From Frigidibacter mobilis (GTDB taxonomy: Bacteria > Pseudomonadota > Alphaproteobacteria > Rhodobacterales > Rhodobacteraceae), in the NCBI RefSeq assembly GCF_001620265.1, contig NZ_CP012661.1, forward strand, positions 4,415,001 through 4,479,000: 64,000 nt of DNA, read 5' to 3'. Both the position numbers and the translations under genes were made by a program. The notes below the pieces were generated by a model that saw only the letters and a program-made list of their open reading frames with translations, searched no databases and had not been told where the DNA came from. The number at the start of each line of letters is the position of its first letter. Position 1 is the first letter of the stretch. Below, in pieces: positions 56,999 through 64,000 of this stretch.

Positions 56999-58747
56999 TC
57001 AGATCCCCGGCGAGGCTTCGGCCGGGGGAATGCCGCCGATCTCGAAGCGCACGCTCAGACGATATTCACCGTCGGCACTGACAATCTCGACCGCGCTGTC
57101 AAGCTGGTGGGCAAAGGCATTGATAAGCTTGGTTCCGATCCCTGGGGCATCGCCTTCAACCCTGTCCGGCACGTCTGATCCTTGCGAGTTCATGATCGCC
57201 AGCGTCGCGGTGCCATCCTTCTCGTCGCGCAGCGTCAGGCGAATCCAGCTCTGGCCGGCTCCCGCCGGAGGACTGGCATATTTCACCGCATTGGTCAGCG
57301 CCTCGGTCGCCAGCAACGACACCGGCACCGCCTGATCGGGATAGAGGGTGACCGGCGCAAAATCGGTATCGATCTTCAGGTTCGAGCCGGGGGCGACGGA
57401 CATCATCGTCATCTGGCTGACGATATCGCCCAGCAACTGGTCGGCCTGCACCGCCGACAGGGTTTCCGCCTGATAGAGATTGCGGTGGATGGTGGCGAGG
57501 CTGGCAACGCGGTCCTGAACGCTTTTCAGCACCCTGCGCGCGCCCGGCTCCTTCACCTGGCGGATCTGCATGTTCATAATCGACGCGATCAGTTGCAGGT
57601 TGTTCTTCACCCGGTGGTGAATTTCCTTCAGCAGCACGGTCTTTTCCTGCAGCGACGCTTCAAGCTCTGCCTCGTCGCGGATCAGGATTCGGGCAAGGTT
57701 GTGGAAGGTCTGGCTGACATCGGCGATCTCGGCCGGCGCATTCTTCAGCACATCCGGCGGCGCGTCGCGGCGGCCAAGCGCAAAGCGGCGCATCTGGCCG
57801 CGCAGCTCGCGCACATGGCGGATGACCAGACGGTCCACCGCCGCATAGGCGACCAGCAGGCTGGTGATCCACATCGTCAACGGGAACAGTAGGGTCGAGG
57901 GTGCGATAAGGTCGCGGCCCAGTTGCGCCTGCTCGGGTGGCCAGCTTCCGACCACCTGCACCATCCCGGGCACCAGATCGAGCATGGCGAACACGCGCGT
58001 GCGGCCCGCCCCATCCCGGGCGCGGAAGATCGCCTCGTCACTGTCCAGCAAAGAGGAAGCCTCGCGCCCCGCAGGCAGCACCAGCGGCACCTCGGCCAAA
58101 AGGTGGTTTTCCACGAAAAGCGGCTGGCCGGCATGGTTGAACATGACAATGTTCACATCGCGCTCGCGCCCTCGCCTCGATCGCAGCAGCTCCAGCGTCG
58201 AATGCTTCACCGACAGCGTCAGCATCCCCAGCAACACGCCGTCCCGGCTGACGGGCTGCGTCACGATCAGCACCGCCTCGCGTGAGATCTGGCCGGTGGC
58301 GTTGGCGGTGACCATCGCCCGCGGCGCAGCAATGAAGGCCTGATAGGTGGCGCTTTGCGACATGTCGCGCGCTGCCACCGAGGAGGAACAGGTCATCTGG
58401 CCATTGGTTGGTATGAAACCGGCAAAGGCGTAGATCGGGCTTCGACGGACATAATCGCTCAGGATCTGCGAGCAGGCGGCATCGTTTTCCACCGTATCCA
58501 GCAGCGCCTGCGACAGGGCTTCCGAGGCGCCAAGCGCGCTCTCGATCATCGCGCGCTCACCGGCAGCAGCATTGGAGGTGCGCTGCAGCAGCGCCGATTC
58601 CGCAGCCTGCTCGGCATCCTGCGCCATGCGCCAGGTCTGGACCAGCGCGATAGTTCCCAGCGGCAGCAGCGCCACCGACAGAAGAAAGGCCAGGCGAAAG
58701 CCCAGCCGTTCTGTGAATTTCAGTTTCCCCCGCAGCCCGGCTTTCAT
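56999..58747 (-). CDS. sensor histidine kinase of the HisKA_2/HWE-type, probable stress response kinase
   Basis: Protein of 582 residues. An N-terminal membrane helix (about 18-40), a periplasmic sensing domain of about 250 residues, and a second helix (about 285-305) precede the cytoplasmic part. The phosphorylation site is in LLKEIHHRVKNNLQLIASIMNMQIRQ, the HisKA_2 pattern, and the ATPase has EALTNAVKYA and GIGTKLINAFA. Such kinases often signal to PhyR in the alphaproteobacterial general stress response. It begins four bases after the ecfG stop, so nepR-ecfG-kinase form one transcript. Confidence 0.88.
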   Translation of the reverse strand: MKAGLRGKLKFTERLGFRLAFLLSVALLPLGTIALVQTWRMAQDAEQAAESALLQRTSNAAAGERAMIESALGASEALSQALLDTVENDAACSQILSDYVRRSPIYAFAGFIPTNGQMTCSSSVAARDMSQSATYQAFIAAPRAMVTANATGQISREAVLIVTQPVSRDGVLLGMLTLSVKHSTLELLRSRRGRERDVNIVMFNHAGQPLFVENHLLAEVPLVLPAGREASSLLDSDEAIFRARDGAGRTRVFAMLDLVPGMVQVVGSWPPEQAQLGRDLIAPSTLLFPLTMWITSLLVAYAAVDRLVIRHVRELRGQMRRFALGRRDAPPDVLKNAPAEIADVSQTFHNLARILIRDEAELEASLQEKTVLLKEIHHRVKNNLQLIASIMNMQIRQVKEPGARRVLKSVQDRVASLATIHRNLYQAETLSAVQADQLLGDIVSQMTMMSVAPGSNLKIDTDFAPVTLYPDQAVPVSLLATEALTNAVKYASPPAGAGQSWIRLTLRDEKDGTATLAIMNSQGSDVPDRVEGDAPGIGTKLINAFAHQLDSAVEIVSADGEYRLSVRFEIGGIPPAEASPGI

Positions 58748-58751
58748 GCCG

Positions 58752-59312
58752 TCACCCTGATGAGGCGGACGCCGCCATCACGGCCATTGTTGCAGGATCG
58801 GTCATCGTCAGCTCCTCGCCTTCGGCCAGCTGCAGCAACTCTGACAGCCGCTTGCGGCCACGATTGGCGCGGCTCTTGATGGTGCCCACCGCCACGCCGC
58901 ACATCTGCGCTGCTTCCTCGTAGGCGAAACCCGAGGCACCGACAAGGATCAGCGCCTCGCGCTGTTCATCGGGAAGCTGCTCGAAGGCCACGCGAAAGTC
59001 TGCCAAGGCAAGGCGTCCGTCATGGTCGGGCTTGGTCGCCAGCCGGCTGGCATGGATGCCATCGACATCGGCAACCTCGCGCCGGGTCTTGCGGCGGGCC
59101 GAGTAGAAGGTATTGCGCAAGATCGTGAACAACCAGGCGCGCAGGTTGGTGCCACGCTGAAAGCGGTCGATATTGCTCCAGGCCTTCAGGATGGTGTCTT
59201 GCACCAGATCATCCGCAGCCGACGAATTTCGCGTCAGGCTGAGCGCGAAGGCACGAAGCGCGCCGAGGTGGGTGACCAGCTCGTCGCGCGGATCAACGGA
59301 GCCGTCGTTCAT
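58752..59312 (-). CDS. ecfG: general stress response sigma factor EcfG
   Basis: Sigma-70 family ECF factor of 186 residues with region 2 (DDLVQDTILKAWSNIDRFQRGTNLRAWLF) and region 4 (LPDEQREALILVGASGFAYEEAAQMCGVAVGTIKSRANRGRKRL) linked directly. The strong region 2/4 patterns and the neighbours nepR and phyR assign it to the EcfG group, not another ECF class. It transcribes stress genes from GGAAC-N16/17-CGTT promoters. Its start overlaps the nepR stop (ATGA), so production is coupled to the anti-sigma factor. Confidence 0.96.
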   Translation of the reverse strand: MNDGSVDPRDELVTHLGALRAFALSLTRNSSAADDLVQDTILKAWSNIDRFQRGTNLRAWLFTILRNTFYSARRKTRREVADVDGIHASRLATKPDHDGRLALADFRVAFEQLPDEQREALILVGASGFAYEEAAQMCGVAVGTIKSRANRGRKRLSELLQLAEGEELTMTDPATMAVMAASASSG

Positions 59313-59464
59313 TTCTCGCGGTCCTGTTCCTTGAGCTGCTGAAGAAGCTGCATGAACTTGTCGGGGACCGCTTCCTCTACCATCTGCTGGTAGACGCGCC
59401 TTAGATTTTCATCAATCTGGCGTTCCACGGTCGGCTTGCTGTCGTCGCTTCCACTGGATTTCAT
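59309..59464 (-). CDS. nepR: anti-sigma factor NepR
   Basis: Short protein of 51 residues, MKSSGSDDSKPTVERQ followed by the NepR core IDENLRRVYQQMVEEAVPDK and MQLLQQLKEQ. NepR holds EcfG inactive until phosphorylated PhyR draws it off. It lies directly before ecfG with a four-base overlap and divergent from phyR, the standard arrangement. It is shorter than many gene finders report, but the core is complete. Confidence 0.95.
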   Translation of the reverse strand: MKSSGSDDSKPTVERQIDENLRRVYQQMVEEAVPDKFMQLLQQLKEQDREK

Positions 59465-59500
59465 GCTGCTTCCCGGGCCGTATTTTTATTCACGCGCGCT

Positions 59501-59526
59501 GGAACCAGAACTGGGGCGCCGGCGTT
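59501..59526 (+). promoter_or_regulatory. EcfG-type promoter for phyR
   Basis: GGAAC (59501-59505), 17 bases, CGTT (59523-59526), a full match to the EcfG consensus, 37 bases before the phyR start. Confidence 0.75.
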
Positions 59527-59533
59527 TGGTTCC
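59509..59533 (-). promoter_or_regulatory. EcfG-like promoter for nepR-ecfG
   Basis: On the minus strand GGAAC (59533-59529), 16 bases, AGTT (59512-59509), one mismatch. It overlaps the phyR promoter almost completely. Confidence 0.5.
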
Positions 59534-59563
59534 CTGAAAAACTAAAAAATTGTCGGAGATGAC

Positions 59564-60375
59564 ATGACAGACGGGAAATCGACGGACATCACTGCGGCTA
59601 TTGGGCCGGAGCTTCCTTTCCTGCGCCGTTATGCTCGCGCGCTGACCGGCAGCCAGACGACGGGAGACCGCTACGCCGTGGCCACTCTCGAAGCGATCCT
59701 TGCGGACCGGACGTTGTTCGAGGGCGATCTGGCGCCGCGGGTGGCACTGTTCCGGGCCTTTCATGCCATCTGGTCCTCTGCCGGTGCGCCGGTTGCGGAA
59801 GGCGGCACGGATGCGCTCGAAGCGCGGGCGCAGGTTCACCTCTCTGGCCTGACGCGCAACACCCGCGAAGCGCTGCTGCTGCGCACGATCGAGGAGATGC
59901 GTTTCGACCAGATCGCGCAGATCATGGATATCACCCAGTCGGAAGCCGAAGAGCTTATCACCATCGCCATGAACGAGATGGGACGCACCATCCTCGGCGA
60001 TGTGATGATTATCGAGGATGAGACAATCATTGCGATGGATATCCAGAGCATTGTTCAGTCGATGGGCCATCATGTCACGGGATTGCTCGCACCCGCGAGC
60101 AGGCCGTGGCGCTCAGCCGCAAGCAGCGCCCGAACCTGGTGCTTGCCGATATCCAGTTGGCGGACAATTCATCGGGCGTCGATGCGGTCAAGGATATTCT
60201 GGGCGAGCTTGGCGATATCCCGGTGATCTTCATCACTGCCTTCCCGGAACGCCTGCTGACGGGCGAACGGCCGGAGCCGGCCTTCCTGATCTCGAAGCCC
60301 TACTTGGAAGAGCAGGTGCGCTCTGCCGTCAGCCAGGCGATGTTCTTTGCCTCGACGGAAACATTGGCAGCCTGA
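59564..60375 (+). pseudogene. phyR: PhyR, general stress response regulator (sigma-like + receiver), frameshifted
   Basis: The first 135 residues are the EcfG-like sigma domain without function in transcription (ALLLRTIEEMRFDQIAQIMDITQSEAEELI). The receiver domain follows: VMIIEDETIIAMDI, then a frame change near 60082-60084. One added base (GI before ARTREQAV) gives RPNLVLADIQLADNSSG with the acceptor Asp in LADIQLAD, then PVIFITAFPERLL and FLISKPYLEE. The corrected length is about 270. When phosphorylated, PhyR binds NepR and frees EcfG. It is divergent from nepR. Confidence 0.92.
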
Positions 60376-60398
60376 TATCGCCGCTCTGATGACCCGTT

Positions 60399-60422
60399 AA
60401 AGGCCGCCCTTGGCGGCCTTTT
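60399..60422. terminator. bidirectional terminator between phyR and the DUF1328 gene
   Basis: AAAGGCCGCC (60399-60408) and GGCGGCCTTT (60412-60421) form a ten-base-pair stem with loop CTT, ending in TTTT on the plus strand. Confidence 0.85.
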
Positions 60423-60430
60423 GCATCACG

Positions 60431-60598
60431 TCACACCTGGCTTCGGATAGCCCGTGCGATCAGTGCCACCACAAACAGCACAAGGAAGATGAAGAACAAC
60501 ACCTGCGCAACGCCGGCAGAAACGGTGGCAAGCCCGCCAAACCCGAAAACGCCGGCGATCAGCGCGATGACGAAGAAGACAGCGGCCCAGTAAAGCAT
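60431..60598 (-). CDS. DUF1328 small membrane protein
   Basis: Protein of 55 residues, [21 protein letters not shown] followed by [30 protein letters not shown]: two membrane helices and a short basic end, the DUF1328 pattern. The family is common next to stress genes in alphaproteobacteria; function unknown. It has a full EcfG consensus promoter and ends at the shared terminator with phyR. AGGAGC precedes the start. Confidence 0.88.
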   Translation of the reverse strand: MLYWAAVFFVIALIAGVFGFGGLATVSAGVAQVLFFIFLVLFVVALIARAIRSQV

Positions 60599-60661
60599 GA
60601 AGGGGCTCCTTTGATTATGTCACAGGGACTTGGGCAGGGAGATCTGCTTTATTGGAGATCG

Positions 60662-60687
60662 AACGCACCAGAGTCGGCCGGGGTTCC
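60662..60687 (-). promoter_or_regulatory. EcfG-type promoter for the DUF1328 gene
   Basis: On the minus strand GGAAC (60687-60683), 17 bases, CGTT (60665-60662): full consensus match, 63 bases before the start. Confidence 0.75.
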
Positions 60688-60729
60688 CAAGATGCCGCAC
60701 CCGCAGAAAGCGGCCATGCAGGGGCACAA

Positions 60730-60754
60730 GGAACCAGTCCGACCCGACCGCGTT
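60730..60754 (+). promoter_or_regulatory. EcfG-type promoter for the DUF883 gene
   Basis: GGAAC (60730-60734), 16 bases, CGTT (60751-60754): full consensus match, 38 bases before the start. Confidence 0.78.
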
Positions 60755-60792
60755 GACCGGGCAACAGAAACGCATCTTGAAGGAGACGTGAC

Positions 60793-61140
60793 ATGGCTCG
60801 CGCACCCGAAATTCCGACCAGCAACGGCAACGGCAAGGCGCTGGATGCCGACTACGCCGCGCTCAGCGAGCAGATCGCCTCGCTGAGGGCCGATCTTGCC
60901 AATATCACCGGCACGCTGGCCGATATGGGCCGTCATCAGGGCGCCTCGGCGGTCGAAGGAGCCAAGATCCGTGCCGAGCAGCTGCGCGACATGAGCGCCG
61001 AGCAGGTCGAGGCGCTGCGTCTGCGCGCGAACGATGCCGCCGCGCAGGCCGATGCCTTTGTCAAGGAACGTCCGGCAACCGCCGTGGGCGTGGCCGCAGC
61101 CCTTGGCTTCGTGCTGGGCCTGCTGACCGCCAAGCGCTGA
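60793..61140 (+). CDS. DUF883 (ElaB/YqjD-like) membrane-anchored protein
   Basis: Protein of 115 residues: a long amphipathic helical region (LSEQIASLRADLANITGTLADMG and following), then ERPATAVGVAAALGFVLGLLTAKR, the C-terminal membrane anchor typical of ElaB/YqjD. In E. coli these proteins bind ribosomes at the membrane in stationary phase. The EcfG promoter just upstream matches this role. It leads a two-gene operon with the holin-like gene starting eight bases downstream. AAGGAG precedes the start. Confidence 0.88.
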   Translation: MARAPEIPTSNGNGKALDADYAALSEQIASLRADLANITGTLADMGRHQGASAVEGAKIRAEQLRDMSAEQVEALRLRANDAAAQADAFVKERPATAVGVAAALGFVLGLLTAKR

Positions 61141-61147
61141 GGCCGGA

Positions 61148-61504
61148 ATGCTCAAGGGCCTCCTGACCGACGCACGGGTCACGGCAGAGCGGACTGCCCG
61201 CAGGGCGGTCCGCTCTGCCGTACTCGGGCTATGCGCCGCCCTCTTCGGACTGGTGGCGCTTGCATTCATGACCGCCGCGGGCTTCATCGCCCTGATGGCG
61301 GAGCACGGCCCGGTCGCGGCAGCCCTGACGCTGGGGATCGGCTATCTGGTACTTGCGGCACTGTTCCTGGTGGCGATGGCCAGTGGCCGCACGACACCGC
61401 CGCCGCCTCCGGTGGAAAAACCCCGCCCGCCGCTGGCCGATGCGTTCTTGCTGGGCCTGGAAGCCGGGCGCGGCTTCGCCCGCGGACGGCGCGGCGATCT
61501 TTAG
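61148..61504 (+). CDS. holin-superfamily-like small membrane protein (YqjE-like)
   Basis: Protein of 118 residues with two membrane helices (VLGLCAALFGLVALAFMTAAGF and AALTLGIGYLVLAALFLVAMAS) and a proline-rich cytoplasmic end. It looks like the YqjE/DUF1469 type encoded after YqjD-like genes in E. coli and alphaproteobacteria; databases may call it a phage holin relative, but there are no phage genes here. Its stop (TAG) interlocks with the stop of the convergent YihY gene. Confidence 0.72.
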   Translation: MLKGLLTDARVTAERTARRAVRSAVLGLCAALFGLVALAFMTAAGFIALMAEHGPVAAALTLGIGYLVLAALFLVAMASGRTTPPPPPVEKPRPPLADAFLLGLEAGRGFARGRRGDL

Positions 61505-62364
61505 GCTTCAGGCTCCGCGGCGGCCGGTTCCGGCGGCCGCGGAATGCCAAGAACCCGGTTCAGTGCCGCCCCCAGAAGCACCGCATAGGACGACAGGTAG
61601 AACCACATCAGCAGCGCCACCACCGCACCAAGCGATCCGTAGACCCGGTTGTAAGATCCGAAATTCGCCAGGTAGACCGAGAAGGCCAGCGAGGCCGCGG
61701 CCCAAAGCAGCGCCGCCAGCCCCGCGCCCGGCGTAATCCAGCCGGCGCGGTGCTCGGATCCGGTGTTGGGGCCAAAGCGGTAGACCAGCCCCAGCGTCGC
61801 CAGCAGCAGCAGGAAGGTCGCCGCCCAGGGCAGTCCCGCCACAATACGCCCTTCGGCAGGGCCAAGCGGCAGGAAGGCCAGCAGGATCGGCACCACCACC
61901 ACCGTCATCAGCCCGGCAATCGCCATCCCCAGCACCGCCAGCGTCAGCCCCATCGCCACCGCAACCTGCCGCAGGCCGCCCCGGCTGGGAGACTCATATA
62001 TGGTGTTGAGCCCCTGCACGACCGAGGCGAGCCCCGCCCGCGTCGACCACATCGCCACCGCCAGCGACAGCCCGGTCCGCCAGCCCACCTGCTCGCCCGA
62101 GGTGCGCACCAGCGCCTCGACCTGGCCGCGGATCAGCCCGAATGCCTCAGGCGGGATGAACCCGTCGGCCACGTCGAGATAACTTTGCAATGCGGCCGGA
62201 TCGGCCAGCCAGCTCCAGATCGACACCACCGCGCCAAGCGCCGGAAACAGCGCGAACATCGCATAGAACGCGACCCCGGCCGCGATGAGGCCAAGGTTGC
62301 GCTCATCGGTCAGGCGCCACAGCTCTGTCAGGATCGTCCAGGGGGTCAGGGGTTTTTGCGGCAT
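61501..62364 (-). CDS. YihY/BrkB family inner membrane protein
   Basis: Protein of about 287 residues with six membrane helices and the family motifs RNLGLIAAGVAFYAMFALFPAL, GWRTGLSLAVAMWSTRAGLASVVQGLNTIYE and GAVVALLMWFYLSSYAVLLGAALNRVL. YihY proteins were once called ribonuclease BN in error; they are membrane proteins of uncertain, perhaps transport-related, role. I favour the ATG at 62364, which follows AAAGGGA, but 62394 is in frame. A full EcfG consensus promoter lies 240-260 bases upstream. Confidence 0.88.
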   Translation of the reverse strand: MPQKPLTPWTILTELWRLTDERNLGLIAAGVAFYAMFALFPALGAVVSIWSWLADPAALQSYLDVADGFIPPEAFGLIRGQVEALVRTSGEQVGWRTGLSLAVAMWSTRAGLASVVQGLNTIYESPSRGGLRQVAVAMGLTLAVLGMAIAGLMTVVVVPILLAFLPLGPAEGRIVAGLPWAATFLLLLATLGLVYRFGPNTGSEHRAGWITPGAGLAALLWAAASLAFSVYLANFGSYNRVYGSLGAVVALLMWFYLSSYAVLLGAALNRVLGIPRPPEPAAAEPEA

Positions 62365-62394
62365 CGGGGATGTCCCTTTGTCATCGGTCGGCAT

Positions 62395-62729
62395 CAGGCC
62401 GCAGGTCGATGGTGCCCGGATGAAGAACGGGATGCAACCGCTTGTGGAACAAAGACTATCGCTGATCGGGGAAAGGGGAGCCGCGAAACGGACCTCTGGT
62501 GAGGGACAGTGGGGCGAGGCCCGCTTCGCGGCATCCGGCTTTTGGCGGGGACCTCTTGCCGGATCACCGGGCGGCCCGGCAAAGCCGCGCGGTTCACCCA
62601 CATAACGACAAAGCCGCCTGCCGGTTCCCGCAAAATCCCGGATTTTTCACCGTTACCGCAAACGGTTTTCTCTTGCCCTCGCCGCCCCGGATGGTTGACT
62701 TGCCGCGGCACAAGATACGGGAGCGGGCC
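62395..62729. other. 335-base intergenic region with an inverted repeat before the xylulokinase gene
   Basis: It holds the EcfG promoter on the minus strand and ACCGTT / AACGGT (62649-62654 and 62661-62666) followed by TTTTCTCTT, which is either a small terminator or an operator for the sugar kinase gene. No further gene seen. Confidence 0.45.
62604..62628 (-). promoter_or_regulatory. EcfG-type promoter upstream of yihY-like gene
   Basis: On the minus strand GGAAC (62628-62624), 16 bases, CGTT (62607-62604): full consensus match. The leader to the favoured start would be about 230 bases. Confidence 0.65.
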
Positions 62730-64000
62730 ATGTATATCGGACTGGATCTGGGAACCTCGGGGCTGAAGGGTATCCTTATCGACGACGCACAGCGCGTGCT
62801 GGCAGAAGCGACAGCGCCACTGACGGTCACGCGCCCGGCGCCGGGTTGGTCAGAGCAGGCACCGACCGACTGGGTGCTGGCGGCAGAGGCGGTGCTGGGA
62901 GAGCTTGCGGCCTATGGCCTTGGTTCCGTGCGGGGTATCGGGCTTTCGGGCCATATGCACGGCGCCACGTTGCTGGACGCTGCCAATACCGTGCTGCGGC
63001 CCTGCATCCTGTGGAACGACACCCGCGCGCATCTTGAAGCGGCGGCGCTGGATGCCGATCCGCGCTTTCGTGCCGTCACCGGCAATATCGTGTTCCCGGG
63101 CTTCACGGCGCCAAAGCTGGTCTGGGTGGCGCGGCACGAGCCGGAAATCTTCGAAAAGGTCGCCAAGGTCCTGCTTCCGAAGGATTATCTGCGCCTGTGG
63201 CTGACGGGTGAGCACGCGGGCGACATGTCCGACGCCGCCGGCACCAGTTGGCTGGATACCGGGGCGCGGGGCTGGTCGTCGGGTCTGCTGGACGCGACCG
63301 GGATGAGCCTGTCGCAGATGCCGCGGCTGGTGGAGGGGTCTGAGGTGTCGGGCGTGCTGCGGCCCGAGATTGCAGCGCGCTTCGGACTGCCGGCGGGTGT
63401 GGTGGTAGCGGGCGGCGGCGGCGACAATGCCGCCTCGGGCATCGGGGTCGGGGTGGTGAAGGCGGGGCAGGCCTTTGTCTCTCTGGGAACCTCGGGCGTG
63501 CTGTTTGCGGCCAATGACGGCTATCAGCCCGATCCGGCGACGGCCGTGCACACCTTCTGCCACGCGCTGCCCGGCACCTGGCACCAGATGGGGGTGATCC
63601 TGGCCGCCACCGATGCGCTGAACTGGTTCGCGCGGCTGGCGGGCACCGCCGCCGCCGGGCTCACCGCCGATCTGGGCGCGCTGCGGGGGCCCGGCAGCAC
63701 AAGGTTCCTGCCCTATCTGGGCGGCGAGCGCACGCCCTTGAACGATGCCGCGGTCCGCGGCGCCTTCATCGGGCTGGACCATGCCACGGACCAGCAGGCC
63801 GCAACCCGCGCCGTGCTGGAGGGCGTGACCTTCGCCATTGCCGATTGCCGCGATGCGCTGGCCGCGACCGGCACCCGCATCGACAGCCTGCTGGCGGTGG
63901 GCGGTGGATCACGCTCCGACTACTGGCTGGCGGCGATTGCGACAGCCCTCGATACCCCGGTTTCCCTGCCGGTGGCGGGCGATTTTGGCGGGGCCTTTGG
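62730..64000 (+). CDS. xylB: xylulokinase, cut by the window edge
   Basis: FGGY-family sugar kinase; 423 residues are visible. Seen are MYIGLDLGTSGLKGILID at the start, GLSGHMHGATLLD, ILWNDTRA, LPKDYLRLWLTGE, GGGGDNAASGIGVG and SLGTSGVLF, all typical of xylulokinase (D-xylulose to xylulose 5-phosphate). The start at 62730 follows GGGAG. The last part of the second domain lies beyond the window. In Rhodobacter, xylB is often part of a polyol or xylose uptake operon; the upstream region here is not sugar related, so any operon partners must be downstream. Confidence 0.92.
   Translation, partial: MYIGLDLGTSGLKGILIDDAQRVLAEATAPLTVTRPAPGWSEQAPTDWVLAAEAVLGELAAYGLGSVRGIGLSGHMHGATLLDAANTVLRPCILWNDTRAHLEAAALDADPRFRAVTGNIVFPGFTAPKLVWVARHEPEIFEKVAKVLLPKDYLRLWLTGEHAGDMSDAAGTSWLDTGARGWSSGLLDATGMSLSQMPRLVEGSEVSGVLRPEIAARFGLPAGVVVAGGGGDNAASGIGVGVVKAGQAFVSLGTSGVLFAANDGYQPDPATAVHTFCHALPGTWHQMGVILAATDALNWFARLAGTAAAGLTADLGALRGPGSTRFLPYLGGERTPLNDAAVRGAFIGLDHATDQQAATRAVLEGVTFAIADCRDALAATGTRIDSLLAVGGGSRSDYWLAAIATALDTPVSLPVAGDFGGAF

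Noticed and set aside
61148..61504. Holin gene as a sign of a prophage
   Set aside because: No other phage genes nearby; the order DUF883 then this gene matches the chromosomal yqjD-yqjE pattern.

Overview
The window comes from an alphaproteobacterium of the Rhodobacteraceae/Paracoccaceae type. The evidence is the RegB / SenC-RegA-HvrA redox locus next to ahcY, the TsaE-phosphotransferase/MurU/AddB/AddA/TrxA block, hslV-hslU, the Tim44/FxsA/SecB block, and the alphaproteobacterial general stress response core PhyR-NepR-EcfG. No rRNA, tRNA, CRISPR array or prophage was seen.

Layout. (1) 1-12.6 kb is an accessory-looking CoA-thioester catabolism cluster: an AtuA-family protein, two enoyl-CoA hydratases, two isovaleryl-type acyl-CoA dehydrogenases, a 2,4-dienoyl-CoA-reductase-like SDR, a BadH-like SDR, hotdog thioesterases, acyl-CoA synthetases and regulators. 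One regulator is a tandem (two-in-one) TetR protein. A 16-bp palindrome lies in front of it and a near-identical one lies in the divergent promoter region at 1.27 kb. (2) 13.5-14.6 kb is an IS66-type remnant that cuts an acyl-CoA synthetase gene. (3) 14.6-30 kb is core: mutT, rimP-nusA-ylxR-infB, a MarR-GNAT fusion, ahcY, hvrA-regA-senC and regB. (4) 29.6-49.7 kb is core: a PAS protein, tsaE/amgK fusion, murU, addB, addA, trxA, hslV-DUF2157-hslU, Smr, MltA, Tim44, fxsA, secB and idi. (5) 49.9-55.6 kb encodes TamA/TamB. (6) 55.7-62.6 kb is a general stress response island: PhyR, NepR, EcfG and a histidine kinase, together with PRC-barrel, DUF1328, DUF883, holin-like and YihY membrane proteins. 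Several of these genes carry GGAAC-N16/17-CGTT-type promoters. (7) A xylulokinase gene runs off the right edge.

A second theme is sequence quality. At least twelve places, in ten genes, need one extra base to restore an otherwise well-conserved reading frame. The affected genes include ones rarely lost, such as addB, tamB and phyR, and many of the sites lie in short G or C runs. This pattern suggests uncorrected deletion errors rather than mass gene decay. The affected genes are listed with type pseudogene because they are broken as given, and each entry says so.

The best candidates for new biology are the natural single-chain TetR with its operators over an uncharacterised catabolic cluster, and the compact EcfG regulon island with overlapping divergent promoters.
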